This document shows positions 34,118 to 42,314 of a DNA stretch of 64,000 bases, one piece after another. The translations under genes and the position numbers were made by a program. The stretch's first letter is position 1. Each line of letters begins with the position of its first letter. A model generated the notes under the pieces. That model was not told where the DNA came from. It did not search any database and saw only the letters and a program-made list of their open reading frames with translations. The DNA comes from Hyphomicrobiales bacterium (GTDB lineage Bacteria; Pseudomonadota; Alphaproteobacteria; Rhizobiales; Rhizobiaceae): NCBI GenBank assembly GCA_900468535.1, contig UBTY01000052.1, forward strand, positions 1 through 64,000, given 5' to 3'.

Positions 34118-35782
34118 ATGACCCAGACGCAGCAAGAATTCGATCCAGTCACCTTTGACATCATTCAAAACGCACTGGAGGCTGTTGCCGACGAGATGTT
34201 CGTCGCCCAGCGCAAGACCTCGATGAGCGCGATCATCTACGAAGTGCTCGATCTCTCCACATCCGTACTCGACAAGCACGGGGAGATCGCGGCTTCTGGT
34301 GCCGGCATTCCGGCGTTCATCGGCGTGCTCGACAAGGCCATCGCCGGCATTCTCAAGAAATTCAAGCTTGAGGATATCCGGCCGGGCGACATGTTCGCGT
34401 CGAACGATCCCTACTTCGGCGGCGTGACCCACCTCAACGATATGGTGCTGGCCGCACCCGTCTTTCACGACGACCGTCTGGTCGCGTGGGTTGCCAACAT
34501 CGCGCACTGGAACGACGTAGGCGGCAACGTGCCGGGCTCGATGTCATCGGAGGCAACGGAAATCTTCCAGGAAGGCGTGCGTATTCCAGCCGTGAAGATC
34601 TTCGAAGCGGGCCGCGCCAACGAAGCAGTGTTTGATATTCTCTACGTCAACACACGTCTTCCGGACTTCCTGCGTGGCGATCTCTGGGCGGGGATTGCCG
34701 GCCTTCGCATCGGCGAGCGCCGCATCCTGGAGCTTGTCGCCAAGTACGGCGCCGAGACGTTCGAAGCCGCGGTCGAAGACTTCATGAGCTTCGGCGAGCG
34801 ACGGGCACGGGCAGCCCTCAAGGAAATTCCGCAGGGTAGCTACAGCTTCGAGGAAGAGCAGGACACCGGCGCTATCCACAAGGTGACCCTCACGATCACG
34901 CCCGACGAATTCATCGTCGACCTCACCGACAACCCGGCGCAGAAAGGCTCGTCGAACTCCAGCCGCGAAGGTACGGAGATTGCGGTGCAGCTGGCGTTCA
35001 AGTCCTTCACCGACCCCGAGGCGCCTGGCAATGGCGGATTCTTCCGTCCGCTGAAGGTCATCACCAGGCCGGGCACCATCTTCCACGTGGAAGCTCCGGG
35101 AGCACTTGGTTATTACTCCGAGGTCGAAATCCGCCTGTTCGACATGCTGTTGCGTGCACTCGCATCGCACTTCCCGGGCGTCGTGCCGGCCGGCAACTTT
35201 GCTTCGATTTGCGGCACCGTCGTTGGCGGCCCTCACCCGGTAACCGGACGTCACTACACCATCGTCGAACCACAGGTCGGCGGCTGGGGCGCATGGGAAG
35301 GCAGTGACGGCAACAGCGGTCAGTTCTCCGGCTTCCATGGAGAAACCTTCAATTGCCCGGCCGAGGTCGCTGAAGCCCGCTACGGCTTGAGCGTTGATCA
35401 GGCGGCCTTGAATGCCGAACCGGGTGGCGAGGGACAATGGCGCGGTGGCAAGGGGATCGATACCCACTATCGCGTTCTCGCCGACAACAACTTCCTCTCG
35501 CTCGGCTATACCCGCACACGTATCCCGCCGTGGGGCGTAGCAGGTGGCCTCGACGGTTCCACCAACTATGTCGAGCTTACCCGTACCGATGGGACCAGCG
35601 AACGCTTCTCGTTTGCCACGAACGTAACGGTCAACAAGGGCGACGTCATTCGTATCGTGACGGCAAACGGCGGCGGATACGGCGACCCGGCCAAGCGCAC
35701 CCCCGATATGGTCGCAGAAGATGTGAAGGACGGCTACCTGACACCTGAGCGCGCAAAAGAGATCTACGGCTACGTGGCCTAG
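34118..35782 (+). CDS. hydantoinase/oxoprolinase subunit B (HyuB family)
   Basis: A 554-residue catalytic partner of HyuA, normal for the family. Conserved segments are FDIIQNALEAVADEMFVAQRKTS, DMFASNDPYFGGVTHLNDM, ASICGTVVGGPHPVTGRHYTIVEP and GGWGAWEGSDGNSGQF, followed by ANGGGYGDPAKR near the C-terminus. It is the last gene of the operon that starts with the amidohydrolase at 26491 and ends at a strong terminator. Together the operon encodes uptake, ATP-dependent ring opening and hydrolysis of an unassigned cyclic amide. Confidence 0.9.
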   Translation: MTQTQQEFDPVTFDIIQNALEAVADEMFVAQRKTSMSAIIYEVLDLSTSVLDKHGEIAASGAGIPAFIGVLDKAIAGILKKFKLEDIRPGDMFASNDPYFGGVTHLNDMVLAAPVFHDDRLVAWVANIAHWNDVGGNVPGSMSSEATEIFQEGVRIPAVKIFEAGRANEAVFDILYVNTRLPDFLRGDLWAGIAGLRIGERRILELVAKYGAETFEAAVEDFMSFGERRARAALKEIPQGSYSFEEEQDTGAIHKVTLTITPDEFIVDLTDNPAQKGSSNSSREGTEIAVQLAFKSFTDPEAPGNGGFFRPLKVITRPGTIFHVEAPGALGYYSEVEIRLFDMLLRALASHFPGVVPAGNFASICGTVVGGPHPVTGRHYTIVEPQVGGWGAWEGSDGNSGQFSGFHGETFNCPAEVAEARYGLSVDQAALNAEPGGEGQWRGGKGIDTHYRVLADNNFLSLGYTRTRIPPWGVAGGLDGSTNYVELTRTDGTSERFSFATNVTVNKGDVIRIVTANGGGYGDPAKRTPDMVAEDVKDGYLTPERAKEIYGYVA

Positions 35783-35806
35783 GCTCGAAGAGCTACAACG
35801 TCTCCG

Positions 35807-35836
35807 AGACCGCCGGGAAACCGGCGGTCTTTCTTA
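35807..35836 (+). terminator. intrinsic terminator after hyuB
   Basis: AGACCGCCGG (35807-35816) and CCGGCGGTCT (35821-35830) pair perfectly around a GAAA tetraloop and run into TTCTT. It closes the plus-strand operon and separates it from the converging glpD-like gene. Confidence 0.85.
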
Positions 35837-35870
35837 TTGCGCACCGTCCGTGATCGACGTTTGGAGCCGC

Positions 35871-37619
35871 CTAACCGGCTGCCGGATAGGCCGTAGAACC
35901 TGCTTTGACCGGGGCATCGTCGGTCAGCGTCTGGCCATGAAAATCATGCAACACCGTGACAACATCGGCGACTTCAGCCGTAGTCCGTTCCCTGCTCCAG
36001 CCAAGCGCCTGCTCTGCAATGTCGGCGATCGCACGCAGGGCTTTCATGGTAACGCGACCCTCGATCGCAAGCGTCGTACGCCGCAAGACGATATCGGAGA
36101 GATGCACGACAAGCTCCTGTCTCGCGATCCAGTCGATCTCCTTGCGGCTGTAGTCTGGAGCACCCTCCAGACGCTCTGCGTCGCTATAGCGAGACTTAGA
36201 ATTCAGGATCGCTGCAGCAGTGGTCCCGTACCGACCGAGAAGTTCGTCCACCCGCGCCGGATCGGTCCCCGTTTCCCCTGCCGTCTTGGCGACCCACTCC
36301 TGACGCTGCTTGGGATCGACCGGAAAATCGCGCCCGCCACCGATTGCGAGATAACGCGTGGACACAACCCGCGACCGGCCCAAACGGGACAGAACGGTAT
36401 CGGCAATCTCTTCGGCGAAGCCGCGGAACGTCGTCCATTTGCCGCCCACCAGAGAAATGATCGGGAATGGCCGGTCGCCCGCGGGCTCGTTGACCGGGGC
36501 AGAGTGATCGCGGCTAATCAGACCCGGTGCCGTCGAATCGGAGGCCGGCAGCGGCCGGATGCCGCTATAGCTATAGACGATCTGATCCCGATCGAAGCGA
36601 AGGGTCGGCAGAAGCGAGCGGAGGCTATCAAGGAAGTACTGCAGCTCCGGCTCCTCGCATCGTACGCCGTCCGGATCATTCGATGGAATGTCGGTCGAAC
36701 CGACGAGCACGAGGCCGAGATAGCTGTAGACGAGGCAGATGCGCCCGTCGTCGGCCTCGAAATAGATCATGTGGCCGTTGAGGCTGCGGACGAGCTCGGG
36801 ATGATCGAGCAGGATATGCGATCCCTTGGTACCACCGATCAAGCGAGACGCGGCGCCAAGCGCCTCGTTGACATTATCGATCCATGGCCCTGCCGCGTTG
36901 ACGACGATTTTCGGAGACACGGAAAACTCGGATCCATCCGCCTGCTTGAAAGTCACTCTCCCGCCGTCGCTGGAGATCAGCGTCGAGAAATTGGCGGCGA
37001 AGCTTCGTGGATTGGTCTGAAGTCCATCGCCGATCAGCTCGTAGACAAGACGCTCGGGACGGCTGATCTTGGCGTCGTAATAAATTCCTCCGGCAACGAT
37101 CGCCGACGTCACGTGCGGCATCTCCCGCCGTGCGCGACCCTTCAGGATGAACCGATGACGCGGCATCGTGCGATCGCGCGAACCGAAGAAATCATAAAGC
37201 GCGAGACCGATCTTGATGAGCACGGCACCACGGCTTCTCGGCGCGGTCTTCGAGCCGAACAGCGTGCGCAATGCCGCCCAAATGCCACGCGTCCACGAGA
37301 ACACCGGAATAAACGTCGGCAAAGCTTCGACACAATGAGGCGCATTCTTGAGCAGAAGATTCCGCTCCAGCGTTGACTGCGACACCAGACCGAACTCGCC
37401 AGTCTCCAGATATTTCAAACCGCCGTGAATAAGACGAGAAGGTGCCGCGCTGGTGCCGGAGCCGAAGTCGGCCTTGTCGACAATGACGCAATTGATGCCC
37501 TGCGCCGACAAATCCCGAAACAGCCCCGCGCCGTTGATACCTGCTCCTATGATGAGGACGTCAGTCTCACCATCTTCGATTGTCGAAAGGCGTTGCTTCA
37601 TGTCGGCAGTCATCGTCAT
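35871..37619 (-). CDS. GlpD-like FAD-dependent polyol-phosphate/glycerol-3-phosphate dehydrogenase
   Basis: A 582-residue flavoprotein. The FAD dinucleotide fold is DVLIIGAGINGAGLFRDLSAQG, followed by TSAAPSRLIHGGLKYLE, both typical of GlpD; the C-terminal GlpD cap domain is complete. Enzymes of this group oxidise glycerol 3-phosphate or related polyol phosphates at the membrane and pass electrons to quinone. It is the last gene of the operon with a CUT2 importer, DeoR regulator and FGGY kinase, so it probably oxidises the phosphorylated polyol made by that kinase. A second GlpD-like gene (eryB, 46909) is present. Starts at 37619 or 37613 are both possible. Confidence 0.87.
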   Translation of the reverse strand: MTMTADMKQRLSTIEDGETDVLIIGAGINGAGLFRDLSAQGINCVIVDKADFGSGTSAAPSRLIHGGLKYLETGEFGLVSQSTLERNLLLKNAPHCVEALPTFIPVFSWTRGIWAALRTLFGSKTAPRSRGAVLIKIGLALYDFFGSRDRTMPRHRFILKGRARREMPHVTSAIVAGGIYYDAKISRPERLVYELIGDGLQTNPRSFAANFSTLISSDGGRVTFKQADGSEFSVSPKIVVNAAGPWIDNVNEALGAASRLIGGTKGSHILLDHPELVRSLNGHMIYFEADDGRICLVYSYLGLVLVGSTDIPSNDPDGVRCEEPELQYFLDSLRSLLPTLRFDRDQIVYSYSGIRPLPASDSTAPGLISRDHSAPVNEPAGDRPFPIISLVGGKWTTFRGFAEEIADTVLSRLGRSRVVSTRYLAIGGGRDFPVDPKQRQEWVAKTAGETGTDPARVDELLGRYGTTAAAILNSKSRYSDAERLEGAPDYSRKEIDWIARQELVVHLSDIVLRRTTLAIEGRVTMKALRAIADIAEQALGWSRERTTAEVADVVTVLHDFHGQTLTDDAPVKAGSTAYPAAG

Positions 37620-37659
37620 GTCTTCCTATGTCCCGCGATACGCTGCGGGTCTTGCGTAG

Positions 37660-39171
37660 TCATTGTTCGGGCGAAGATGCGAGATCGGCAATTTTCGGCC
37701 ACAGCGGCTTCATCGCCTCAGCAATCTCGCGGAAAACCTCAAAGCGCTTCTCGTACTGCGCCCTGCGGGCCGGATCCGGGTTATAAACTTTCGTCGTTGC
37801 CGCAGTGCCCTGGTCGCTTTCGAGGTTTGGGAAGATCCCGACGCCACGACCGGCGCAAAGCGCTGCGCCCCAGGCGGCGGCCTCATCGGTCTGGGACGTC
37901 GTTACCGGCATTCCAAGCACATCAGCAAAGATCTGTACGACGGACGGGTTGCGCGAAACACCGCCGGCCAGCCTGACCTGCGAGAAGCTGAAGCCGTCCT
38001 TGAGCGCATCAACGTGAATGCGGTGATTGAACGCGATACCCTCAAGCACGGCGCGCAGCAAATCTCCGCGATCATGCCAGCCGCCGAGGCCGAAGAAGCC
38101 GGCACTCGCGGAAGAACCGTAAGGCGATCCGAACAGATAGGGGTGGAAAAGCGCCGTCGACGGGCGGGAAAGCGCCGCGTCGATCTCCGGTCCGAGCAAA
38201 GCATGGATCGACGCGGCGGATGCCTGTTCGGCAGCACACAGGCGATCCAGGAACCACTCATAGTTTGCGCTCGACGCCGGCGAGATCGACATATTGTTCC
38301 AGGTGCCGGGCGTAATACCGTTGCGGCAGAACCATCGTTGATCGACACGCGGCTCCGAGGACAAAGTTTCGTTGATCGAATAGGTGCCGGCGATGACGGC
38401 GACGACTCCCTCCGCGTAACCTCCAGCTCCCAATGCGGACGCGGTCACATCGTGCAATCCGGCAACGACGGGCGTACCTTCGACAAGGCCGGTCAATGAA
38501 GCCGCGTCTTTGCTGACTGTACCGATGACTTCGTCCGAGCGAGCAGCCGGCGGCAAAGCGTGGTCAAGATCGGAAAGCCCAAACAGGCGTAGTGCCTCCC
38601 CGGTGTAGTCCTGGGTCCGGACATCCGTAAATGAGGTGCTGGCCTCGGTTCGATCCGTCCCCGCAACTCCCGTCAGGCAGAAACGCAGCCAGTCCTTGCA
38701 GCTCATCAGGTGACCGATCCGGCCATAACGCTCCGGTTCCATCTTCCTGATCCAGGCAAGAAGCGCCGATGGCGCCGACACGTGGGGAACCTGACCGGTA
38801 AGCTCTATCGAACACTCCGCGACATCGCTCTCGTTCCAGGCTTCGACAATAGCGCCGGCGCGGCTGTCCAATGATAGTATCCCGCGCCCAAGGGGTTGGT
38901 GCTTTCCATCAAGAAGATAGATGCCGTCGCCGTGCGCGGTCGCGCCGATCGCCTGAATATCGGATGCCGGTCGACCGCTGAGGGCGATCGCTTCCCGGAT
39001 CGCGTCAGCCGTGGCGCTCCAGAGTTCGAACATGTCGCGCTCGACATGACGCGCCTTCGGCATGAATTGCGTAACCTTGCGGCGCGCGACGGCAATTGGC
39101 GTTCCGTCGATATCGAAGATGACGGCCTTGGTGACCGTCAGGCCACTATCGATCCCAAGCAGACTCGGCAT
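37660..39171 (-). CDS. FGGY-family carbohydrate/polyol kinase
   Basis: A 503-residue sugar kinase with the two actin-like lobes (LLGIDSGLTVTKAVIFD at the N-terminus; VRLAGGVSRNPSVVQIFADVLGMPV near the C-terminus). It resembles the L-xylulokinase/carbohydrate-kinase branch. It lies 39 nt after the DeoR gene and 40 nt before the GlpD-like gene. As eryA, a second FGGY kinase, is encoded only 6 kb away, this one likely serves a different polyol or ketose that enters by the same importer. The exact sugar is not identified. Confidence 0.85.
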   Translation of the reverse strand: MPSLLGIDSGLTVTKAVIFDIDGTPIAVARRKVTQFMPKARHVERDMFELWSATADAIREAIALSGRPASDIQAIGATAHGDGIYLLDGKHQPLGRGILSLDSRAGAIVEAWNESDVAECSIELTGQVPHVSAPSALLAWIRKMEPERYGRIGHLMSCKDWLRFCLTGVAGTDRTEASTSFTDVRTQDYTGEALRLFGLSDLDHALPPAARSDEVIGTVSKDAASLTGLVEGTPVVAGLHDVTASALGAGGYAEGVVAVIAGTYSINETLSSEPRVDQRWFCRNGITPGTWNNMSISPASSANYEWFLDRLCAAEQASAASIHALLGPEIDAALSRPSTALFHPYLFGSPYGSSASAGFFGLGGWHDRGDLLRAVLEGIAFNHRIHVDALKDGFSFSQVRLAGGVSRNPSVVQIFADVLGMPVTTSQTDEAAAWGAALCAGRGVGIFPNLESDQGTAATTKVYNPDPARRAQYEKRFEVFREIAEAMKPLWPKIADLASSPEQ

Positions 39172-39210
39172 AAACTCTCACTTCCGCTGGAACCGACAGC
39201 GCACGCTTCG

Positions 39211-40053
39211 TCATGAACGCGTGCCACTCGGTCTAGCAATGACAACATTGATGTCTCTCGACCGCATCCGGTCGATGTGAACTGGAGAGATCTTGTCGTC
39301 GACGATGACGACGTCGAAGTCTTCCAGCGCGGCAAAACTGTGAAGCGCTCGCCGTTCGAACTTGGTGTGATCGGCAAGCAGGATGCGCTTGACAGAACAG
39401 TCGAACATCGCGCGCTTGGTGTCGATGGTCTCAGGCGACTGGTGCAGCACCGTGCCGTCGCTGATCGCCGACATCGAGATGAACGCGATATCGGCCCTGA
39501 GCGCCTTGATCTCGTTGATCGTCATGCGGCCCATGAATGCGTTGCACCAGTTATAGTATTGCCCGCCGAGGCCGATCAGCGTCACGTCATGCATGCCGGT
39601 CAGGGCGTTCATGAGCGTCAGGGAATTGGTGATGGCCGTGATCGGCACCTTGGCCGGCAGATGCGGCACCATCTGCAGAACCGTGGTGGAGTCGTCGAAA
39701 AAAATCGCCTGGCCTGGCTCCACGAACTGCATGGCAGCTTCCGCGATCAGTTTCTTCTCGGCGGCCTGACGGTTCGCTCGATAGACATCGCTGGATTCGA
39801 TGAGATTGGTCGCGGCGGCGGTGACAATGCCGCGGGTCTTCCTGAACAGGCCACGGCTGACCAGCTCGTCCACGTCGCGATGCGCTGTCATCAGGCTGAT
39901 GCCGAAGCGATCCGTGAGATCTTCGATCCGCATGGAGCCTTCACTCATGACCGCCTCTGCAATCATCCGGCGGCGCGCAATCTGGCGCGTCTGCCGACTG
40001 TCGCTCGTCAGTTCGTCCAGCAGGTTTTCGCCTTGGCTTGTCTTCTGTGTCAC
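39211..40053 (-). CDS. DeoR-family transcriptional regulator
   Basis: A 280-residue regulator with the DeoR helix-turn-helix (SMRIEDLTDRFGISLMTAHRDVDELVSRGLFRKTRG) and a C-terminal sugar-phosphate sensor domain (AITNSLTLMNAL; LIGLGGQYY; ADHTKFERRALHSFA). The start is a GTG at 40051-40053. It lies between the binding-protein gene and the kinase gene of the same operon and probably responds to the phosphorylated substrate. A hairpin lies between it and the binding-protein gene. Confidence 0.88.
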   Translation of the reverse strand: MTQKTSQGENLLDELTSDSRQTRQIARRRMIAEAVMSEGSMRIEDLTDRFGISLMTAHRDVDELVSRGLFRKTRGIVTAAATNLIESSDVYRANRQAAEKKLIAEAAMQFVEPGQAIFFDDSTTVLQMVPHLPAKVPITAITNSLTLMNALTGMHDVTLIGLGGQYYNWCNAFMGRMTINEIKALRADIAFISMSAISDGTVLHQSPETIDTKRAMFDCSVKRILLADHTKFERRALHSFAALEDFDVVIVDDKISPVHIDRMRSRDINVVIARPSGTRS

Positions 40054-40126
40054 GGGTTACCCCTGTCGCTGAAATTTCCAGATATCAGCTTCCTACAGCC
40101 ATTGCGGATTCGAGGCAAAATCGATT

Positions 40127-40154
40127 GGAAACGGGCAGTTGCCTGCCCGCTTCC
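40127..40154 (-). terminator. hairpin after the ery-side binding-protein gene
   Basis: On the minus strand the stem CGGGCAG/CTGCCCG around GCAA, extended by GGAA/TTCC, is followed by AATCGATTTT. It lies just after the stop of the binding-protein gene (40180) and before the DeoR gene. It may be a partial terminator that keeps the binding protein in excess. Confidence 0.55.
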
Positions 40155-40179
40155 AGCTTGGGAGAACCGTCTTTACGGC

Positions 40180-41127
40180 TTACTGCGAAAGAACAAAGGG
40201 ACCGGTGTACTTGTCGACATTGTCCTTGGTGATCAGCAGGCAATCGAACAGCTGCTTTTCGCTCTTGGCGCCCGTGCTGCCATTCTTGATGACGTTATCA
40301 GCCTGCTTCACAGCCTCTTCGGAGAAGATAGCGACCGGCTGAAGGACCGTGTACTGCAGTTCGCCTGCCTTGATGGCGGCAACAGCATCCGGCGAACCGT
40401 CGAAACCGCCAACCTTGACGTTGGCGAGCTTGCCGGCTTCCTTGAGGGCTGCGATCGCGCCAAGCGCCATTTCATCGTTGCCGGAGATCACGCCGATAAT
40501 GTCAGGATTTGCCTGCAGCATCGACTGCATCTTGTTGTGACCCTGGGTACGGTCCCAGTTGGCCACTTCCTTTGCTGCCTTCTGCAGGTCCGGATACTGC
40601 GTCAGAACGGTCTCGTAGCCGTTGGAGCGAGTAGCCGCATTGTTGTCGGACGGTGCGCCGAACAGTTCTGCGTACTTGCCCTTGTCGCCGACAGCTTCGA
40701 CCCACTGCTGTGCACCGATCGCGGCACCCTGTGCATTGTTGGAAACGAGCTGTGCCTTTGCCAGGCCTTCCTGGTTGATCTCGGCGTTGACGAGGATGAC
40801 CGGGATGCCTGCAGCGACGGCCTTCTTCACCGCGCCGACGGAACCGTCAGCGTTGGCCGGATCGAGAATGATCGCAACCGACTTGTTGGTGATTGCCGTG
40901 TCGATCAGGTTGCTTTCGGTGTTGGTGTCGCCCTTGTGCGCGCTCACCGACGCGGTGTAGCCGAGCTTTTCCGCGGTCGCCTTGGCAACATTACCTTCCG
41001 TCAGCCAGTATGGGTTGGACGGATCGTTGACGATGATCGTCATCTGGCCCGCTGCCCAAGCGGTGCTAACGAGGATCGGTGCCACTGCAGCGGCGGCCAG
41101 AAGAATGCACATGCCTCTCTTAAACAT
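40180..41127 (-). CDS. eryG: CUT2-type periplasmic binding protein, probable polyol (erythritol) importer
   Basis: A 315-residue periplasmic binding protein. Residues 1-26 form a signal peptide (MFKRGMCILLAAAAV to AWAA). RbsB-like landmarks are MTIIVNDPSNPYWLTEGN, AIILDPANADGSVGAVKKA and GVISGNDEMALGAIAAL. It lies in the transporter operon divergent from eryABCD, the arrangement of eryEFG in rhizobia, so erythritol or a related polyol is the probable ligand; the gene name is by this analogy. GGGAGAGAG precedes the ATG (41125-41127). It resembles the apiose-side binding protein at 59669. Confidence 0.8.
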   Translation of the reverse strand: MFKRGMCILLAAAAVAPILVSTAWAAGQMTIIVNDPSNPYWLTEGNVAKATAEKLGYTASVSAHKGDTNTESNLIDTAITNKSVAIILDPANADGSVGAVKKAVAAGIPVILVNAEINQEGLAKAQLVSNNAQGAAIGAQQWVEAVGDKGKYAELFGAPSDNNAATRSNGYETVLTQYPDLQKAAKEVANWDRTQGHNKMQSMLQANPDIIGVISGNDEMALGAIAALKEAGKLANVKVGGFDGSPDAVAAIKAGELQYTVLQPVAIFSEEAVKQADNVIKNGSTGAKSEKQLFDCLLITKDNVDKYTGPFVLSQ

Positions 41128-41159
41128 AGTCTCTCTCCCTTTAGTGAGCTCAGTTATCT

Positions 41160-41173
41160 GCCGGTCAACCGGC
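41160..41173 (-). other. small hairpin between permease and binding-protein genes
   Basis: GCCGG and CCGGC pair around TCAA in the 112-bp gap before the binding-protein gene. With the hairpin at 40127 it brackets that gene, as two hairpins bracket the binding-protein gene at 59669. Confidence 0.35.
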
Positions 41174-41239
41174 CATGCTTTCCCCAACCGCCTCTGCGCG
41201 ATGCAGCCTGACGTCGTGGACAAGTTTCGATCTGTGCCG

Positions 41240-42292
41240 TCAGGACGTCTTGACCCGGCGGCCGTATTGAATGCTGTTCATCAGGACGGCGAGAACGATG
41301 ACCGCGCCCGTAAATACCGTCTGCCAGTAGGCCGAGACGCCGATGATCACGAGACCGTCGGAGAGGAAGCCGATGACGAACGCGCCGAGCATTGTCCCGC
41401 GAACCGTACCGCGACCGCCAGTCAGAGCCGCGCCGCCGATGACAACGGCTGCGATGGCCGTCAGCTCATAGGTCGTACCGGCCGTCGGACCAGCGGAGGT
41501 CAGCTGTGACGAAAGGACCAGGCCGGCGATTGCCGCGCAGATGCCCGACAGGACATAGACTGTGATCTTGACGCGCTTGACGGGAACGCCCGAAAGATCA
41601 GCGGCGCGCTCGTTGCCGCCCGAGGCGTATAGCCAGCGACCGAACGCGGTCTTGCTCAGGACGATGCCGCAGACGATTGCCAGGACAGCAAGCACGATGA
41701 CGCCGATCGGAACACCAGCGAGTCGATTGAAGCCAAGCCAGTCGAAACCGGTGTTGCCCAGCTCAGGGCGTCCACCGAGATTGTTATAGGTCAGGCCGTT
41801 GGTCATCAGGAGGGCAATGCCGCGTGCGACATAGAGCACGCCGAGCGAGGCAACGAAGGCCGGCACCTTGAGGTAGGCGATCAGCACACCGTTCACGGCG
41901 CCGACGAGCGCACCGAGAGCGCAGGTAATGACAACAACGGCCCAGACCGGCGGATAGAGGATGACACCGAACGCATTGAGCGTGACGCCCTGCATCAGGA
42001 AGCCCGCGATGCAGCCGGCAAGGCCGAGCGTCGATCCAACCGACAGGTCAATACCGCCATTGAGAATGACCAGCAGCATGCCGATAGCGAGAATGCCGAA
42101 GATGGCGACGTGCGACGCCATGATCAGGAAGTTGCTGAGCGAGAAGTAATACGGCGACAGGAACGAGAATACCGCGATGATGACGATCAGCGCGAAGAAG
42201 GCTCGTCCTTCCAGGATCAGGCGCACGATATTGTTGTTGCGCTTCTGGCCGTTGGATACTGATTTTTTCTCTGTGACGTTCGTGACTGACAT
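41240..42292 (-). CDS. eryF: CUT2-type permease, probable polyol (erythritol) importer
   Basis: A 350-residue RbsC-like permease, with LNGGIDLSVGSTLGLAG as the family motif and ASGGNERAADLSGVPVKRVK in the cytoplasmic loop, followed by ELTAIAAVVIGGAALTGGRGTV. The ATG at 42290-42292 has GGAG 9 nt upstream; longer in-frame sequence lies inside the ATPase gene and is not coding. It forms the membrane channel with the ATPase encoded upstream. The eryF name follows the rhizobial locus by position and is tentative. Confidence 0.85.
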   Translation of the reverse strand: MSVTNVTEKKSVSNGQKRNNNIVRLILEGRAFFALIVIIAVFSFLSPYYFSLSNFLIMASHVAIFGILAIGMLLVILNGGIDLSVGSTLGLAGCIAGFLMQGVTLNAFGVILYPPVWAVVVITCALGALVGAVNGVLIAYLKVPAFVASLGVLYVARGIALLMTNGLTYNNLGGRPELGNTGFDWLGFNRLAGVPIGVIVLAVLAIVCGIVLSKTAFGRWLYASGGNERAADLSGVPVKRVKITVYVLSGICAAIAGLVLSSQLTSAGPTAGTTYELTAIAAVVIGGAALTGGRGTVRGTMLGAFVIGFLSDGLVIIGVSAYWQTVFTGAVIVLAVLMNSIQYGRRVKTS

Positions 42293-42314
42293 AATCAGTA
42301 CTCCATGTTTCCGG

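Noticed and set aside
35850..37376. Open frame of 508 codons on the plus strand
   Set aside because: It is the shadow of the GlpD-like gene, whose FAD motif is on the minus strand.
39277..41211. Very long open frame of 644 codons on the plus strand
   Set aside because: It runs antisense through the DeoR and binding-protein genes, which have clear family motifs. High GC gives long open antisense frames, and its translation shows no domain.
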